Source of the DNA: Deinococcus humi
Lineage (GTDB): Bacteria > Deinococcota > Deinococci > Deinococcales > Deinococcaceae
Assembly (NCBI RefSeq): GCF_014201875.1
Contig: NZ_JACHFL010000012.1
Span: 84,519 to 148,518, forward strand
DNA: 64,000 nt
Direction of reading: 5' to 3'
Both the position numbers and the translations under genes were made by a program. The notes beneath the pieces are model-generated. The model had not been told where the DNA came from. It did not search any database and saw only the letters and a list, made by a program, of their open reading frames with translations. Shown here one piece after another: positions 1 to 14,602 of this stretch. How positions within the stretch are numbered: the first letter of the stretch is position 1; each line of letters starts with the position of its first letter.

Positions 1-2327
1 GTGAAGTGAAAGGTGCTGCCGTGGTCCGGAGCGGGCAGCGGCGTGGATTCCAGCCACAGCGTCCCCCCGTGATGCTCGACAATCTTACGACAGATGGCCA
101 GCCCCATTCCGTTTCCCGCGTAATCCTCGCGGCGGTGCAAGCGCTGGAAGATATCGAAGACGCGTTCCTGGTACTCCGGTGCGACGCCGATGCCGTTGTC
201 CTGCACGGTCACGTGGATCATCTCGCCCTCGCGGCGTGACTCGACCCGCACGCGCGCGGGCTGTCCGGGCGTGGTGAACTTCAGCGCATTGCCGATCAGG
301 TTAGTCAGCAGCGGCGCGATCAGCGGGGCGTGGGCCAGGACCGTGTGGGGGGTGTCCCAGTCCAAGATGGCCCGGCCCTCCGGGGTCCCGTCCCCCTCCA
401 GGGTGGCGGACACGCTGTGGGCGGTGGCCCGCATGGCGGTGTCCAGCGCCAGCAGCGTGGGCGCGCTCTCGCCCCGGCCCACCCGCGAGAATTCCAGCAG
501 GTCATGAATCAGCCCGCGCATCCGTTTAACCGCGTCCTGCATGAAGCCCAGGTAGAGCGTGGCACGCTCGTCGAGTTGGCCCTCGTAGCGCCGTCCCAGC
601 AGCTCGGCGTAGCTGCCCAGCGTCCGCAGCGGCTCCTGCAGGTCATGGCTGGCGATGTACGCGAACTGTTCCAGATCGGTGTTGCTGCGCTCCAGATCCG
701 CGATGGCGTCTTGCAGCTGGGCCTGGGCACGCAGGCGCTCGGTGATGTCTCGCACCATCAGCACGGCGCCCGTCACCTGCCCCGTGTTGGACCGCATCGG
801 TGTGACCACGCTGGACACCGGGACCGGGTGGCCCTGGGCGTGCCACAGCACGTCGTGTTCCAGGCGGCGGGTCTCGCCGTCCTGCAGGGTCTGGTGGATG
901 GGACACTCGGTCACCGGGTAGTGCGTTCCGTCGGGATGGCTGTGGTGAATCAGGCTGTGCTGGTGGCTGCCGATCAGCCGCTCGACGCTGTAGCCCAGCA
1001 GCCGCGCCGCCGCTGGATTGGCGAACGTGGTGCGCCCCGAGGCGTCCAGGCCGAACACGCCCTCGCCCGCCGCGGTCAGCAGCAGCGTGGAAAAGCGCGT
1101 GACGTCGGCCAGTTCCTGCGTGCGGACGGCCACGCGACCCTCAAGTTCGGCGTTCAGGGCTTTCAGCGCCGCCTCGGCCTCGCGCACGGCACTGATGTCG
1201 GTGTAGGTGCCCACCCATTCGCGCACGCTGCCGTCTCCGTTGCGTAGCGGCACTGCGCGGATCTGCATGGGGACGTACACGCCATCGGCGCGGCGCAGGC
1301 GGTGTTCGAGGTGATAGACCTGACCGCTGTCCAGGATTTCCGCCCAGGCCCGCGCGGTCTGATCCCGGTCTTCCGGATGAATGGCCTCCAGGGCCTTCTG
1401 GGGGTTCAGGTACTGTTCGGGAGTCTGGCCGGTGAACACTTCCCAGTCGGCCTGTCCGGGGTGAAACATGCCCTGCGCGTCCGTCGTGAACACGATCTGC
1501 GCGGTGGCCTCCACCAGCGAGCGAAAGCGCTGTTCGCTGCGGCGCAGCGCCTCGCGGGTCCGCCGCCGCTCGGTCACGTCGGCGAACACGGTGGTGACCT
1601 GCTCAGGATGCTCCATGCCCGGTGCGCGGCGCGGAATGGCCGTCACCTCCAGCCAGCGCCATTCCCCTGTCGACGGGTGGAACACCCCCATCGGCACCTC
1701 CAGCAGGGTCTGTCCGGTGCGGAGCGCCTGGACCGACGGATGGGTGTCTCCTGGGAAATCCGAACCGTCAGGATGAATGGCCTGCCAGCGCGGATCCAGC
1801 GAGCTGCGCCCGTGCAATTGTTCAGGACTGAGGCCCAGGATGGCTGGGGCCGAGGCGTTGGCGTGCAGAATCTGGGTGTCTGCCCCCTGCACGGTCATGC
1901 CCAGACCCAGGCTGTCCATGATCTCCAGTGCCACTTCCAGCGGATCGTGCGACTCCCGGAAGTGCAGCAGCGCCGCTCCCGGACCAGCGGGGGTAATGGT
2001 GGCCAGCGCGGGGGCCACGGCGCCGGGCATGGTGACCGACAGGCGGGACGCCTCACCTTTCAGGGCCAGCGCCATTGCGTTGCGCAGGGCCTGGGCGGCC
2101 TCCGGCAGGAACAGCGCCGTCCAGTTGTTCACCTGGCCGTCCACTGCTCCCAGACGCTCGCGCGCAGCGGCGTTCAGCGTGAACTGGCCGTCCGCCCGCA
2201 CCCACACCGTCGGATCGGGCAAAGCCGACAGCAGTGCAGCCGCATCGGCATCGGCAAAAGGAGCGGCAGACGCCGTGTCTGCGGGGGGCAGATCGGGCAC
2301 GTCGGCTGCGTCGGCGGGGGCGCTCAC
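1..2327 (-). CDS. PAS-domain sensor histidine kinase (C-terminus cut off by window edge)
   Basis: Membrane-free sensor kinase expected to autophosphorylate on histidine and pass phosphate to the response regulator encoded just upstream. About 775 residues are visible. Several PAS/PAC-like units occupy roughly residues 30-530, followed by a short coiled linker, an HisKA box with SHDLQEP (His near residue 562), an N box (NLIGNALKF, about 680), a DNGIG G1 box (about 709) and a GNGMGLAI G2 box (about 739). The reading frame leaves the window a few residues after GSTF, so only the extreme C-terminus is missing. No transmembrane helix is seen, so the signal is probably cytoplasmic. The GTG at 2327 follows the regulator stop by 16 bases with GAGG upstream, suggesting one transcript; an upstream in-frame start within the regulator cannot be excluded. 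Confidence 0.85.
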   Translation of the reverse strand, partial: MSAPADAADVPDLPPADTASAAPFADADAAALLSALPDPTVWVRADGQFTLNAAARERLGAVDGQVNNWTALFLPEAAQALRNAMALALKGEASRLSVTMPGAVAPALATITPAGPGAALLHFRESHDPLEVALEIMDSLGLGMTVQGADTQILHANASAPAILGLSPEQLHGRSSLDPRWQAIHPDGSDFPGDTHPSVQALRTGQTLLEVPMGVFHPSTGEWRWLEVTAIPRRAPGMEHPEQVTTVFADVTERRRTREALRRSEQRFRSLVEATAQIVFTTDAQGMFHPGQADWEVFTGQTPEQYLNPQKALEAIHPEDRDQTARAWAEILDSGQVYHLEHRLRRADGVYVPMQIRAVPLRNGDGSVREWVGTYTDISAVREAEAALKALNAELEGRVAVRTQELADVTRFSTLLLTAAGEGVFGLDASGRTTFANPAAARLLGYSVERLIGSHQHSLIHHSHPDGTHYPVTECPIHQTLQDGETRRLEHDVLWHAQGHPVPVSSVVTPMRSNTGQVTGAVLMVRDITERLRAQAQLQDAIADLERSNTDLEQFAYIASHDLQEPLRTLGSYAELLGRRYEGQLDERATLYLGFMQDAVKRMRGLIHDLLEFSRVGRGESAPTLLALDTAMRATAHSVSATLEGDGTPEGRAILDWDTPHTVLAHAPLIAPLLTNLIGNALKFTTPGQPARVRVESRREGEMIHVTVQDNGIGVAPEYQERVFDIFQRLHRREDYAGNGMGLAICRKIVEHHGGTLWLESTPLPAPDHGSTFHF

Positions 2328-2343
2328 GTCAGTCGAGCCAGCC

Positions 2344-3009
2344 TCAGCCGCGCAGGGCGTAGCCCACACCGCGCACGGTGCGCAACAGCCCGTAACCGTC
2401 CAGATCCCGCAGTTTGGCCCGCAGGTTGGCCATGTGCACGTCCACCACGTTGCTGCCCTCGGGCAGGCGCCCCTGCCAGATTTCCTGACCGATTTCCTGG
2501 CGCGAGTACACCCGGCCCGGCTGGCGAATGAGCAGCGCCAGAATGTCGAATTCCTTGGGCGACAGACGCAATTCCTCGGCCTTGTAGGTCACCAGCCGCT
2601 TCTGGGGGTCCAGCGTCAGGTCGCCCATGCTCAGGCTCTCGGTCGTGCGTTGGCGCAGCTGCACCTTGACGCGGGCCAGCAATTCGTCGGGGTGAAAGGG
2701 CTTGATCAGGTAGTCGTCTGCGCCCAGGCCCAGCAGCCTTACCTTCTCGTCCACGGTGTCGCGGGCGGTCAGCACGATGATCGGCACGGCACTGTTCTTG
2801 CGCAGGCGCTGCACCACGTCGCCGCCGTCAAAGTCGGGCAGGCCCAGGTCCAGCAGGATCAGCGCGGGGTGATCTTCACGGGCCTTGATCAGCCCGTTCA
2901 TGGCGGAATCGGCATGCTCGACCTCGAACCCGGCGTCGGTCAGGTCCATTTTCAGGACGTTGGCGATGTCCAGATCGTCTTCGATGATCAGAATGCAATG
3001 AGAGGTCAC
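2344..3009 (-). CDS. OmpR-family response regulator, DrRRA-like
   Basis: DNA-binding response regulator of 221 residues. The receiver domain (about 1-120) has the acidic pair D11-D12, phosphoacceptor D54 (LLDLGLPD), the switch Thr in VLTAR and Lys in DDYLIKPF; the winged-helix trans_reg_C domain (about 125-220) ends ...VRGVGYALRG. The GTG start at 3009 is chosen because the receiver domain begins at once (residues 6-12 ILIIEDD) and a TATTAT box ends six bases before it; a longer frame upstream adds 74 residues that resemble no domain. It is divergent from RNase J. In D. radiodurans the regulator DrRRA (DR2418) is recalled as the neighbour of RNase J (DR2417) and needed for radiation resistance, so this is very likely its ortholog; the orthology is inference from type and position. 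Confidence 0.88.
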   Translation of the reverse strand: MTSHCILIIEDDLDIANVLKMDLTDAGFEVEHADSAMNGLIKAREDHPALILLDLGLPDFDGGDVVQRLRKNSAVPIIVLTARDTVDEKVRLLGLGADDYLIKPFHPDELLARVKVQLRQRTTESLSMGDLTLDPQKRLVTYKAEELRLSPKEFDILALLIRQPGRVYSRQEIGQEIWQGRLPEGSNVVDVHMANLRAKLRDLDGYGLLRTVRGVGYALRG

Positions 3010-3021
3010 GTTTTCATAATA
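3010..3021 (-). promoter_or_regulatory. -10 element of a leaderless promoter for the response regulator
   Basis: On the minus strand TATTAT (3021 down to 3016) is followed by six bases and then the GTG start. This places the transcription start at or next to the first codon. No convincing -35 box is seen. Confidence 0.6.
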
Positions 3022-3282
3022 CGCTCTTCTGCTGTCTGGCGAGACATCGAGGCGGGTGGAGGGGATTGGGGGTGGTCCCCTGTGGGGGCATGACAGGGTC
3101 CGGCGTGCTAGCCTGCCACCATCGCGCCATGAGTCCGGCTTGCCAAAGCTGGGAACGGGCGACACAACCGCAGCAGCCAAGAAGACTCTTCCTGACTGCC
3201 CCAGGCCGCACTTTTCAGGCCACCGCTGCATTCAACACGCCTGGTCCCACACCCACGGGCCGCCAAGCACGGAGTTTTTCAA

Positions 3283-4941
<1,659 letters not shown>

Positions 4942-4959
4942 GGGAAAGAGCGTCCAGAT

Positions 4960-4990
4960 GGGGCCAGCCTTGTGCTGGCCCCTTTCCTTT
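4960..4990 (+). terminator. Rho-independent terminator after rnj
   Basis: Perfect nine-base-pair stem GGGGCCAGC / GCTGGCCCC with a five-base loop (CTTGT), followed by TTTCCTTT. It lies 18 bases after the rnj stop. Confidence 0.85.
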
Positions 4991-5001
4991 GTCCGGGGTG
5001 A

Positions 5002-5496
5002 ATGTTGACGGAGGACAAGGGCGGCCTGCCATGGTTGGAAATGGAAAGGATACATCGTACTGGCGGACGACAGACAAACTCGGCTTCTCCACCGGACAAC
5101 GCCATACTGCTGCCCATCCGTGGATTCAAAAAGGGTCTAAGCGCCCCACAAACGCGCACCGCCTCGATCCTCATCCTGCTTCTTCGCGGCGTCCTCTACG
5201 GTCTGGGAGCATCTGCCCTGGCAGCCCTGTATGCCCATTTCGTCAGTCAGCGGGGTTGGAACGGCACAGCCGCAGCGCTGAATGGCACGGGAACCATCCT
5301 CTGGTGTCTGGGGGCGGCCTTTGGCTGGGGAGCTTTCGGAACCCACGGGCAGGAAATGGGCAAGAGGGCGCGCGTGGGACAGGCAACGGCACCGCTGGCG
5401 CTGCCCTTTAAGGACATGCTCCTGGCCCTGATCGCCGGGAGCGTCTGCTTCGGGCTGATCTGGGCGGGCAACGTTCTGGCCGCCTCTGGGGGCTAG
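5002..5496 (+). CDS. Small membrane protein of unknown function
   Basis: A 164-residue protein with a polar N-terminal third (about 1-52) followed by three hydrophobic segments, around residues 54-77 (TASILILLLRGVLYGLG), 92-112 (GTGTILWCLGAAFGWGAFG) and 135-160 (DMLLALIAGSVCFGLIWAG). I do not recognise a family. The start is uncertain: ATG 5002 has a GGGGTG sequence just upstream, but ATG 5041 is also possible and would shorten the tail by 13 residues. It lies between the rnj terminator and the clpP promoter, so it is probably transcribed on its own. Confidence 0.55.
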   Translation: MLTEDKGGLPWLEMERIHRTGGRQTNSASPPDNAILLPIRGFKKGLSAPQTRTASILILLLRGVLYGLGASALAALYAHFVSQRGWNGTAAALNGTGTILWCLGAAFGWGAFGTHGQEMGKRARVGQATAPLALPFKDMLLALIAGSVCFGLIWAGNVLAASGG

Positions 5497-5537
5497 GTCA
5501 CCCCCGCATTCCCCACGTTTCGTCGCCCCATCCGCCC

Positions 5538-5543
5538 TATAAT
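5538..5543 (+). promoter_or_regulatory. Consensus -10 box of the clpP promoter (leaderless)
   Basis: Perfect TATAAT seven bases before the clpP ATG, which puts the expected transcription start on or beside the start codon. No clear Shine-Dalgarno precedes clpP, in agreement with leaderless translation. Confidence 0.7.
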
Positions 5544-5550
5544 CGCGCGC

Positions 5551-6152
5551 ATGGGCATCATTCCTTACGTGATCGAGCAGACCGGGCGCGGCGAGCGCAG
5601 CTATGACATCTACTCGCGCCTGCTGAAAGACCGGATTATCTTTGTGGGGACGCCCATCGAGTCGCAGATGGCCAACAGCATTGTGGCGCAGCTGCTGCTG
5701 CTGGACAGCCAGAATCCCGAGCAGGAAATTCAGATGTACATCAACTGCCCCGGCGGTGAGGTCTACGCTGGGCTGGCGATTTACGACACCATGCGTTACA
5801 TCAAGGCCCCCGTCTCCACCATCTGCGTGGGCATTGCCATGAGCATGGGCAGCGTGCTGTTGATGGCCGGGGACAAGGGCAAGCGGATGGCCCTGCCCAA
5901 CAGCCGGATCATGATTCACCAGGGCTCGGCGGGTTTCCGGGGCAACACCCCCGATCTGGAAGTGCAGGCCAAGGAAGTGCTTCACCTGCGTGACCGTCTG
6001 GTGAGCATCTACAACAAGCACACGGATCTGCCACATGACAAGCTGCTGCGCGATATGGAGCGCGACTACTTCATGTCGGCGGACGAGGCCAAGCAGTACG
6101 GCCTGATCGACAGCGTGATCGAAAACACGCGCCAGATTGAGGAGGTGGGCGT

Positions 6153-6156
<4 letters not shown>
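5551..6156 (+). CDS. clpP: ATP-dependent Clp protease proteolytic subunit
   Basis: Serine protease subunit that forms the two-ring ClpP barrel and degrades substrates fed in by ClpX. Length 201 residues, normal for the family. The nucleophile Ser98 lies in [11 protein letters not shown] and the catalytic His123 in SRIMIHQG; the handle region carries DRDYF-like [12 protein letters not shown]. The usual N-terminal [13 protein letters not shown] segment is present ([10 protein letters not shown]), which supports this start. The stop overlaps the clpX start in ATGA, so the two subunits are translationally coupled. Confidence 0.97.
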
Positions 6157-7367
<1,211 letters not shown>

Positions 7368-7417
7368 AAGGCAACCGAGCTTACAGCATCCCCGCGCGGT
7401 GACTCCTAGAATCTTGG

Positions 7418-7446
7418 GACACCCTGCGGGGGTGTCGTTTTCATTC
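7418..7446 (+). terminator. Terminator after clpPX
   Basis: Stem GACACCC / GGGTGTC with a short loop, followed by GTTTTCATT. It separates clpPX from lon. Confidence 0.7.
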
Positions 7447-7514
7447 ATGTCCCCGCGCTAGACTGACCTATTCAGCTGTCCCGCCCTGGCGGAGCGCAGT
7501 CCCAAGGAGCAAAA

Positions 7515-9950
<2,436 letters not shown>

Positions 9951-9964
9951 GCTCTAGAGGGTAC

Positions 9965-10003
9965 AAAATCCGCCCTGCCGATCACTGGCAGGGCGGATTT
10001 TTC
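9965..10003. terminator. Bidirectional terminator between lon and pilT
   Basis: Fourteen-base-pair perfect stem (9966-9979 with 9987-10000), loop of seven, A-run on one side and T-run on the other. It serves both convergent genes. Confidence 0.9.
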
Positions 10004-10009
10004 GTGTGG

Positions 10010-11254
10010 TCAGCGTTTGCTTCTGCCGTAGCTGGCCGGGCCGCTATACCCCGTTTCCGGGGTACTGGTGGCGGCGGCCCGGCCCGTCTCGCCCCAACTC
10101 GTGGCCTTGGACGCGGCGGAGGGTGTGCTGACAGGTGGCGGTGTGTACCCGGCCTGCGGCTGATTTCCAGCGGCAGCTCCCCCAGCGTCATTGGCCAGCC
10201 GGGCGAATTCTTTGGGATCGACGGCGCGCGAGGCCCCCACGTCAAAGCTGATCATGCGGCGGCGGTACAGGTTCGCCAGAAAGGCGTCCATGGTGACCAT
10301 GCCCTCGCGCGCTCCGGTCTGCATCACACTGGTGATTTGGTACGTTTTGCCCTCGCGGATCAGCGCGCGCACGGCGGGATTGGCGATCAGCAGTTCGTAG
10401 GCCAGGATGCGCCCCTGATTGTCCAGACGCGGCAGCAACTGCTGGGTCATCACGGCCACTAGGTTGTTGGCGAGCTGCACCCGGATCTGCTCCTGCTGCT
10501 CTTCTGGAAACACGTCCACGATGCGGTCAATGGATTCCGGCGCGCTGTTGGTGTGCAGCGTGCCCATCACCAGGTGTCCGGTCTCGGCGGCGGTGACGGC
10601 GGCCTTGATCGTCTCGTGATCACGCATTTCTCCCACCAAGATCACGTCGGGGGCCTGGCGCAGCACCGCGCGCAGGGCGTTTTCGAAGCTCATGGTGTCC
10701 GAGCCGACCTCGCGCTGGTTGATGATGCTCTGCTTGTGCGTGTGCATGAACTCGATGGGGTCCTCGATGGTCATGATGTGCATCTTCTTGGTGGCGTTGA
10801 TGTGATCAAGCATGGCCGCCAGCGTGGTGCTCTTGCCCGAGCCCGTTGGTCCGGTGACCAGCACCAGTCCGCGTGGCGCGTTGGCGATGTCGACCACCGT
10901 CTGCGGCAGCCCCATCTCGGCGGCGCTCTTGATCTTGGTGGGAATCAGACGCATGACGCCGCCCACGTTGCCACGCTGCATGAAGCAGTTGACGCGGAAG
11001 CGGGCGCGGTCCCCCAGCGCGAAGCTGAAGTCCAGTTCGCGGCGCTCCTCGAAGGTGCGCTGCTGCTTCTCGTTCATCATCGAGTACATCAGCTTGCGGG
11101 TCTCAGTGGGCACCAGATCGGCAAAGCCCTGGGGGCCGTACACGCCGTCGATCTTGAACTGCGGGGCCATGCCCACGGTCAGAATCACGTCGGACGCGCC
11201 CTTCTCGGCGGCAATTCGCAGGATGTCGGTGATGTCGGCGGAGGGCTGGGTCAT
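10010..11254 (-). CDS. pilT: Type IV pilus retraction ATPase
   Basis: Hexameric ATPase that depolymerises type IV pili at the inner membrane, giving twitching motility and supporting DNA uptake. The 414-residue protein has Walker A TGPTGSGKST, the Asp box MTIEDPIEF, Walker B DVILVGEMRD and the His box GTLHTNSAPESIDR; the C-terminal AVRALIREGKTYQI matches the AIRNLIRE signature needed for retraction. After about residue 360 a Pro/Ala/Ser/Thr-rich tail follows that is longer than usual. GAGGTAG lies upstream of the ATG. pilB is 73 bases upstream on the same strand. Confidence 0.95.
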   Translation of the reverse strand: MTQPSADITDILRIAAEKGASDVILTVGMAPQFKIDGVYGPQGFADLVPTETRKLMYSMMNEKQQRTFEERRELDFSFALGDRARFRVNCFMQRGNVGGVMRLIPTKIKSAAEMGLPQTVVDIANAPRGLVLVTGPTGSGKSTTLAAMLDHINATKKMHIMTIEDPIEFMHTHKQSIINQREVGSDTMSFENALRAVLRQAPDVILVGEMRDHETIKAAVTAAETGHLVMGTLHTNSAPESIDRIVDVFPEEQQEQIRVQLANNLVAVMTQQLLPRLDNQGRILAYELLIANPAVRALIREGKTYQITSVMQTGAREGMVTMDAFLANLYRRRMISFDVGASRAVDPKEFARLANDAGGAAAGNQPQAGYTPPPVSTPSAASKATSWGETGRAAATSTPETGYSGPASYGRSKR

Positions 11255-11327
11255 GGGAACTACCTCGGATGGAGATGGGGACGATGGGGAATGATCGGCG
11301 GAAGAACAGGGGAGGTCTACTGTGGGT

Positions 11328-14006
11328 CTAGTTGCTGGTGACCGCCAGCACCTCTTCCAGCGTGGTCAGGCCTTTGAGGGCCTTCTCGATCCCGTCACTG
11401 CGCAGGGTCCGCATGTCGCTCTTTTCCAGACCGACATCGCGGATTTCCGTGGCTGACTTGCCCGAGCCGATGGCGACACGCAGCGGCTCGTCCACCACCA
11501 TCAGCTCGTGAATGCCCATGCGGCCCTTGTAGCCGGTGCCACCGCAACGCGCACAGCCCGCGCCGCGCATCAGCGTGGCCCCGCGCACGTCACGCTCGGT
11601 GATGCCCAACCGGCGCAGCACATCCGGGTCGGCGTTGGTGGGAGCCTTGCAGTCGGGGCAGACCTTGCGCACCAGCCGCTGCGCCAGCACGCCCACCACC
11701 GAGGCGCTGATGTTGAAGGGTTCAACCCCCATCTCCTCCAGGCGTACGATCGCGCCGGGCGCATCATTGGTGTGCAGCGTCGCCAGCACCAGGTGGCCGG
11801 TCAGGGCGGCCTCCACGGCAATCTTGGCCGTCTCGGTGTCCCGGATTTCCCCCACGAAGATGATGTCGGGGTCCTGACGCAGGAAGGCCCTCAACGCGCG
11901 GGCGAAGGTCAGGCCCGCTACCGTGTTGACCTGCGACTGGACAATGCCTGGAATCTCGTATTCGACCGGATCCTCGATGGTGGTGGTGTTCTTCTCGGGC
12001 TTGGCAATGCGCTTGAGGGTGGAGAAGCTGGTAAAGGATTTGCCCGAGCCCGTCGGCCCCGTGACCAGGAAGATGCCGTTGGGTTTCTCGATCACGTCCA
12101 GGTAACGCTGAAAGTTGTGGTCGCTGAAGCCCAGCTGCTCGACTTCGGGGATGTTGCTGGCCTTCTGCAGCAGGCGCATCACGGCCTTCTCGCCGTACAC
12201 GGTAGGCAGGGTAGAAAGTCGCAGGTCGATGTCGATGCTGCCTTTCCTGAAGCGCACGCGCCCGTCCTGGGGAATGCGGCGCTCGGAGATGTCCAGATGG
12301 CCCATGATCTTGATACGTGCCAGGATGCTCTGGGCCGCGCCCTTGGGCAGTTCGTTCTGCTCGCGCAGCACACCGTCCACGCGGTAGCGCACGCGTAGGC
12401 TGTTCTCCGTCGGCTCAATGTGGATGTCGCTGGCCTCCTGCAGGGCCGCCTCACGGATCAGGCCGTCCACCACCTTGACCACCGCGTTGTCGTCGAAGCC
12501 GGCATTCAGGTCGACGTCGCCGCCGCGCTTGGATTCCTTCTCGCGTTGCAGCGATTCGGCCTGCAGGCGCTGATTCAGGTCCGCCATGCCCTGATTGCCG
12601 AAATAGCGCTCGATCAGCCGCACGATGTCCTTCTCGGCCATCACGGCGGGGATAATCTCGCGCCCCGTGATCAGCTTGAGATCGTCCAGCGCAAAGACGT
12701 TGCGCGGGTCCTTCATGGCGATCACCAGCGACTCGCCCTGCAAGCGAACCGGCACCACGCCGTAGCGGCGCGCGGTGGGTTCGGGGATCAGCAGCGCCAC
12801 CTTGGCGTCCGGCGGGTTCTGGACCGGATCGAGAAACTCGTAACCGAGCTGCGCAGCCAGCGAGCGCGCCAGCATCTCCGGCGACAGCTTGCCCGACTGC
12901 ACCAGGGTATCTTCCAGGCGGCCGCCGCCCACGTTCTGCTTTTGCAGGGCGCTGTCGATCTCGCTGGCATCGGCGAAGCCCAGTTCCAGGATCACCTCAC
13001 CCAGGGGCTTGACCTTGCCCTGGCGGGCCTGGACCTGCAGCGCCTCGCGCAGTTGCGCGCGCGACAGGCTGCCCTGCTGGACCATCTGTTCGCCCAGCCG
13101 GCCGCGCTGCGGGTAGAAGCGCTCAATCAGCACTTCCAAATCGCGGGGGCGTGCCAGGATCAGCTGGATGGGCCGCCCCACCAACGCGGCGATCTCCTCG
13201 CGTTTGCGCGGATCGGTGGCGACCACCACCACATGCTCGGGGGTCTCGTCGACGGGGACCGCCGAAAGCCGCAGCGCGTCGGCCCGCAGCATGCTGCCCA
13301 ACACGTCTTCGGCCGGCTGGAAGTCGCGTGGATTTTTCAGGTAGATGACGCCGCTCTGCTCGGCCAGCACCTCGTAGAGCTGGTCTTCCGTGATGGCCTT
13401 CTGGGCGACCAGGGTGGTTCCCAGTTGCTCGCCGGTCTGCTGCTGCGCGTCCAGGGCCACCTGCAACTGCGCGTCTGTGATCAGCCCGCGCGTGATCAGC
13501 GCCTGGCCCATCTGGCCGCCGGGCATGTCCTCGCCCGCGTCCGCCGGCGTGACCGGCGTCAGGCCCAGTTCGGGGTAATGCAGCGCCACGGCCCACAGCA
13601 CATGTTCGCGCAGCGCCTGGTACGGTTCGATGGTCAGGTTGCTGTCGTCCTCCAGCGTTTCCAGAGCCAGGCTGGACAGCGGGTCCACCAGTGCCACGCG
13701 CAGGGTGCCGTTCTCCAGCGCAAACGGGATGGCCTGAACACTCAGGGCAGTCTGGGCAGGAATCGCCGCCACTGCCGCCGGGTCGGGCGTGATCGCCAGC
13801 AGGTTGACCAGCGGAATGCCCAGCGCTTCCTCGATGGCCCGGGCGATGCGCTTCTCGCCCACCAGTCCGGTGTCGATAAGAATCTCGGCCAGCCGTCCGC
13901 CGACCTCGGAGTGACGCACCAGCGCCTTTTGCAGGTCGCCGTCGTTGACGTATCCCTGTTCGAGCAAAATCGCGCCCAGTCGGCGGTCACCGATAGAAAG
14001 TGCCAT
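11328..14006 (-). CDS. pilB: Type IV pilus assembly ATPase with three MshEN-like repeats
   Basis: Motor ATPase for type IV pilus extension and, in Thermus (PilF), for natural transformation. The 892-residue protein is long because the N-terminal half (about 1-480) contains three GspE N-terminal/MshEN-type repeats, each starting with an LG.xL..xG..-like helix pair (for example RRLGAILLEQGYV, GQALITRGLITDAQL, GEQMVQQGSLSRAQL). MshEN repeats bind cyclic di-GMP in related proteins. The motor domain has GPTGSGKS, IEDPVEYEI, DPDIIFVGEIRD, ATLHTNDAPGAI and a zinc motif with paired cysteines VCPDC and CARCGG. AAGGAGG precedes the ATG; a TATTCT box at 14043-14048 may be its promoter. Confidence 0.94.
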   Translation of the reverse strand: MALSIGDRRLGAILLEQGYVNDGDLQKALVRHSEVGGRLAEILIDTGLVGEKRIARAIEEALGIPLVNLLAITPDPAAVAAIPAQTALSVQAIPFALENGTLRVALVDPLSSLALETLEDDSNLTIEPYQALREHVLWAVALHYPELGLTPVTPADAGEDMPGGQMGQALITRGLITDAQLQVALDAQQQTGEQLGTTLVAQKAITEDQLYEVLAEQSGVIYLKNPRDFQPAEDVLGSMLRADALRLSAVPVDETPEHVVVVATDPRKREEIAALVGRPIQLILARPRDLEVLIERFYPQRGRLGEQMVQQGSLSRAQLREALQVQARQGKVKPLGEVILELGFADASEIDSALQKQNVGGGRLEDTLVQSGKLSPEMLARSLAAQLGYEFLDPVQNPPDAKVALLIPEPTARRYGVVPVRLQGESLVIAMKDPRNVFALDDLKLITGREIIPAVMAEKDIVRLIERYFGNQGMADLNQRLQAESLQREKESKRGGDVDLNAGFDDNAVVKVVDGLIREAALQEASDIHIEPTENSLRVRYRVDGVLREQNELPKGAAQSILARIKIMGHLDISERRIPQDGRVRFRKGSIDIDLRLSTLPTVYGEKAVMRLLQKASNIPEVEQLGFSDHNFQRYLDVIEKPNGIFLVTGPTGSGKSFTSFSTLKRIAKPEKNTTTIEDPVEYEIPGIVQSQVNTVAGLTFARALRAFLRQDPDIIFVGEIRDTETAKIAVEAALTGHLVLATLHTNDAPGAIVRLEEMGVEPFNISASVVGVLAQRLVRKVCPDCKAPTNADPDVLRRLGITERDVRGATLMRGAGCARCGGTGYKGRMGIHELMVVDEPLRVAIGSGKSATEIRDVGLEKSDMRTLRSDGIEKALKGLTTLEEVLAVTSN

Positions 14007-14095
14007 GTCGTCCCTCCTTGCCGTGCAGATTGAAACTGTTGAGAATAAAGTCGTGTGTTGGACGTACGCGCCGCGTGTGGGGGGACGGGGAAAGC

Positions 14096-14602
14096 TCAGG
14101 TCTTCCAGTCATGCCCGTACCTCCGGAGGACCGCGCGTTCGAGTTGCCGCGCCAGCCGCGTATGCGGCAGCGAATTGTTGATGATGGGCCGCACCAGGAT
14201 GGTGTGCATGCCGCTGAGATTGCCGCCCAGTACGTCGGTAAACAGCTGATCGCCCACCATGCCCACCTGATGCGCGGGCAGCGCCAGCTCGGCCAGTGCT
14301 CGGCGGTAAGCGTGGGGATGCGGCTTGCCCGCCAGCCCCACGCCGGAAAAGCCCAGGCGCTCCAGCCAGAATGCGGCGCGGCGGCCGGTGGCGTTGCTCA
14401 GCAGGTACAGCAGGGTGCCCGAATCGCGTACCTCGCGTGCCCAGCGGAACATCCCGGCGGCGGCGGCCTCCTCGTAGCTGCCGTAGGGCACCAGGGTATT
14501 GTCCAGATCCAGCAGCAACCCGCGCAGTCCGCGCCGCGCCAGGAATTCCGGGGTGATCAGCAGGATGTCGTCGATGACGTCGTGGGGCCGTAGCAGGCTC
14601 AT
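14096..14602 (-). CDS. YqeG-like HAD-superfamily phosphatase (subfamily IIIA)
   Basis: Predicted phosphatase of 168 residues. The HAD motif I is LLLDLDNTLVPYG with the nucleophile and acid/base Asp pair, motif II is the Ser/Asn in LYLLSNATG, the Lys is in GLAGKPHPHAYRRAL, and the acidic motif is MVGDQLFTDVLGGN. This matches the YqeG family, whose substrate is not firmly known. The ATG at 14602 overlaps the stop of the upstream gene in ATGA, showing coupling; an upstream in-frame start would overlap that gene further. Confidence 0.85.
   Translation of the reverse strand: MSLLRPHDVIDDILLITPEFLARRGLRGLLLDLDNTLVPYGSYEEAAAAGMFRWAREVRDSGTLLYLLSNATGRRAAFWLERLGFSGVGLAGKPHPHAYRRALAELALPAHQVGMVGDQLFTDVLGGNLSGMHTILVRPIINNSLPHTRLARQLERAVLRRYGHDWKT

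Noticed and set aside
2344..3231. Longer response regulator starting at 3231.
   Set aside because: The extra 74 residues resemble no receiver domain and run through the RNase J promoter region; the GTG at 3009 has its own -10 box.
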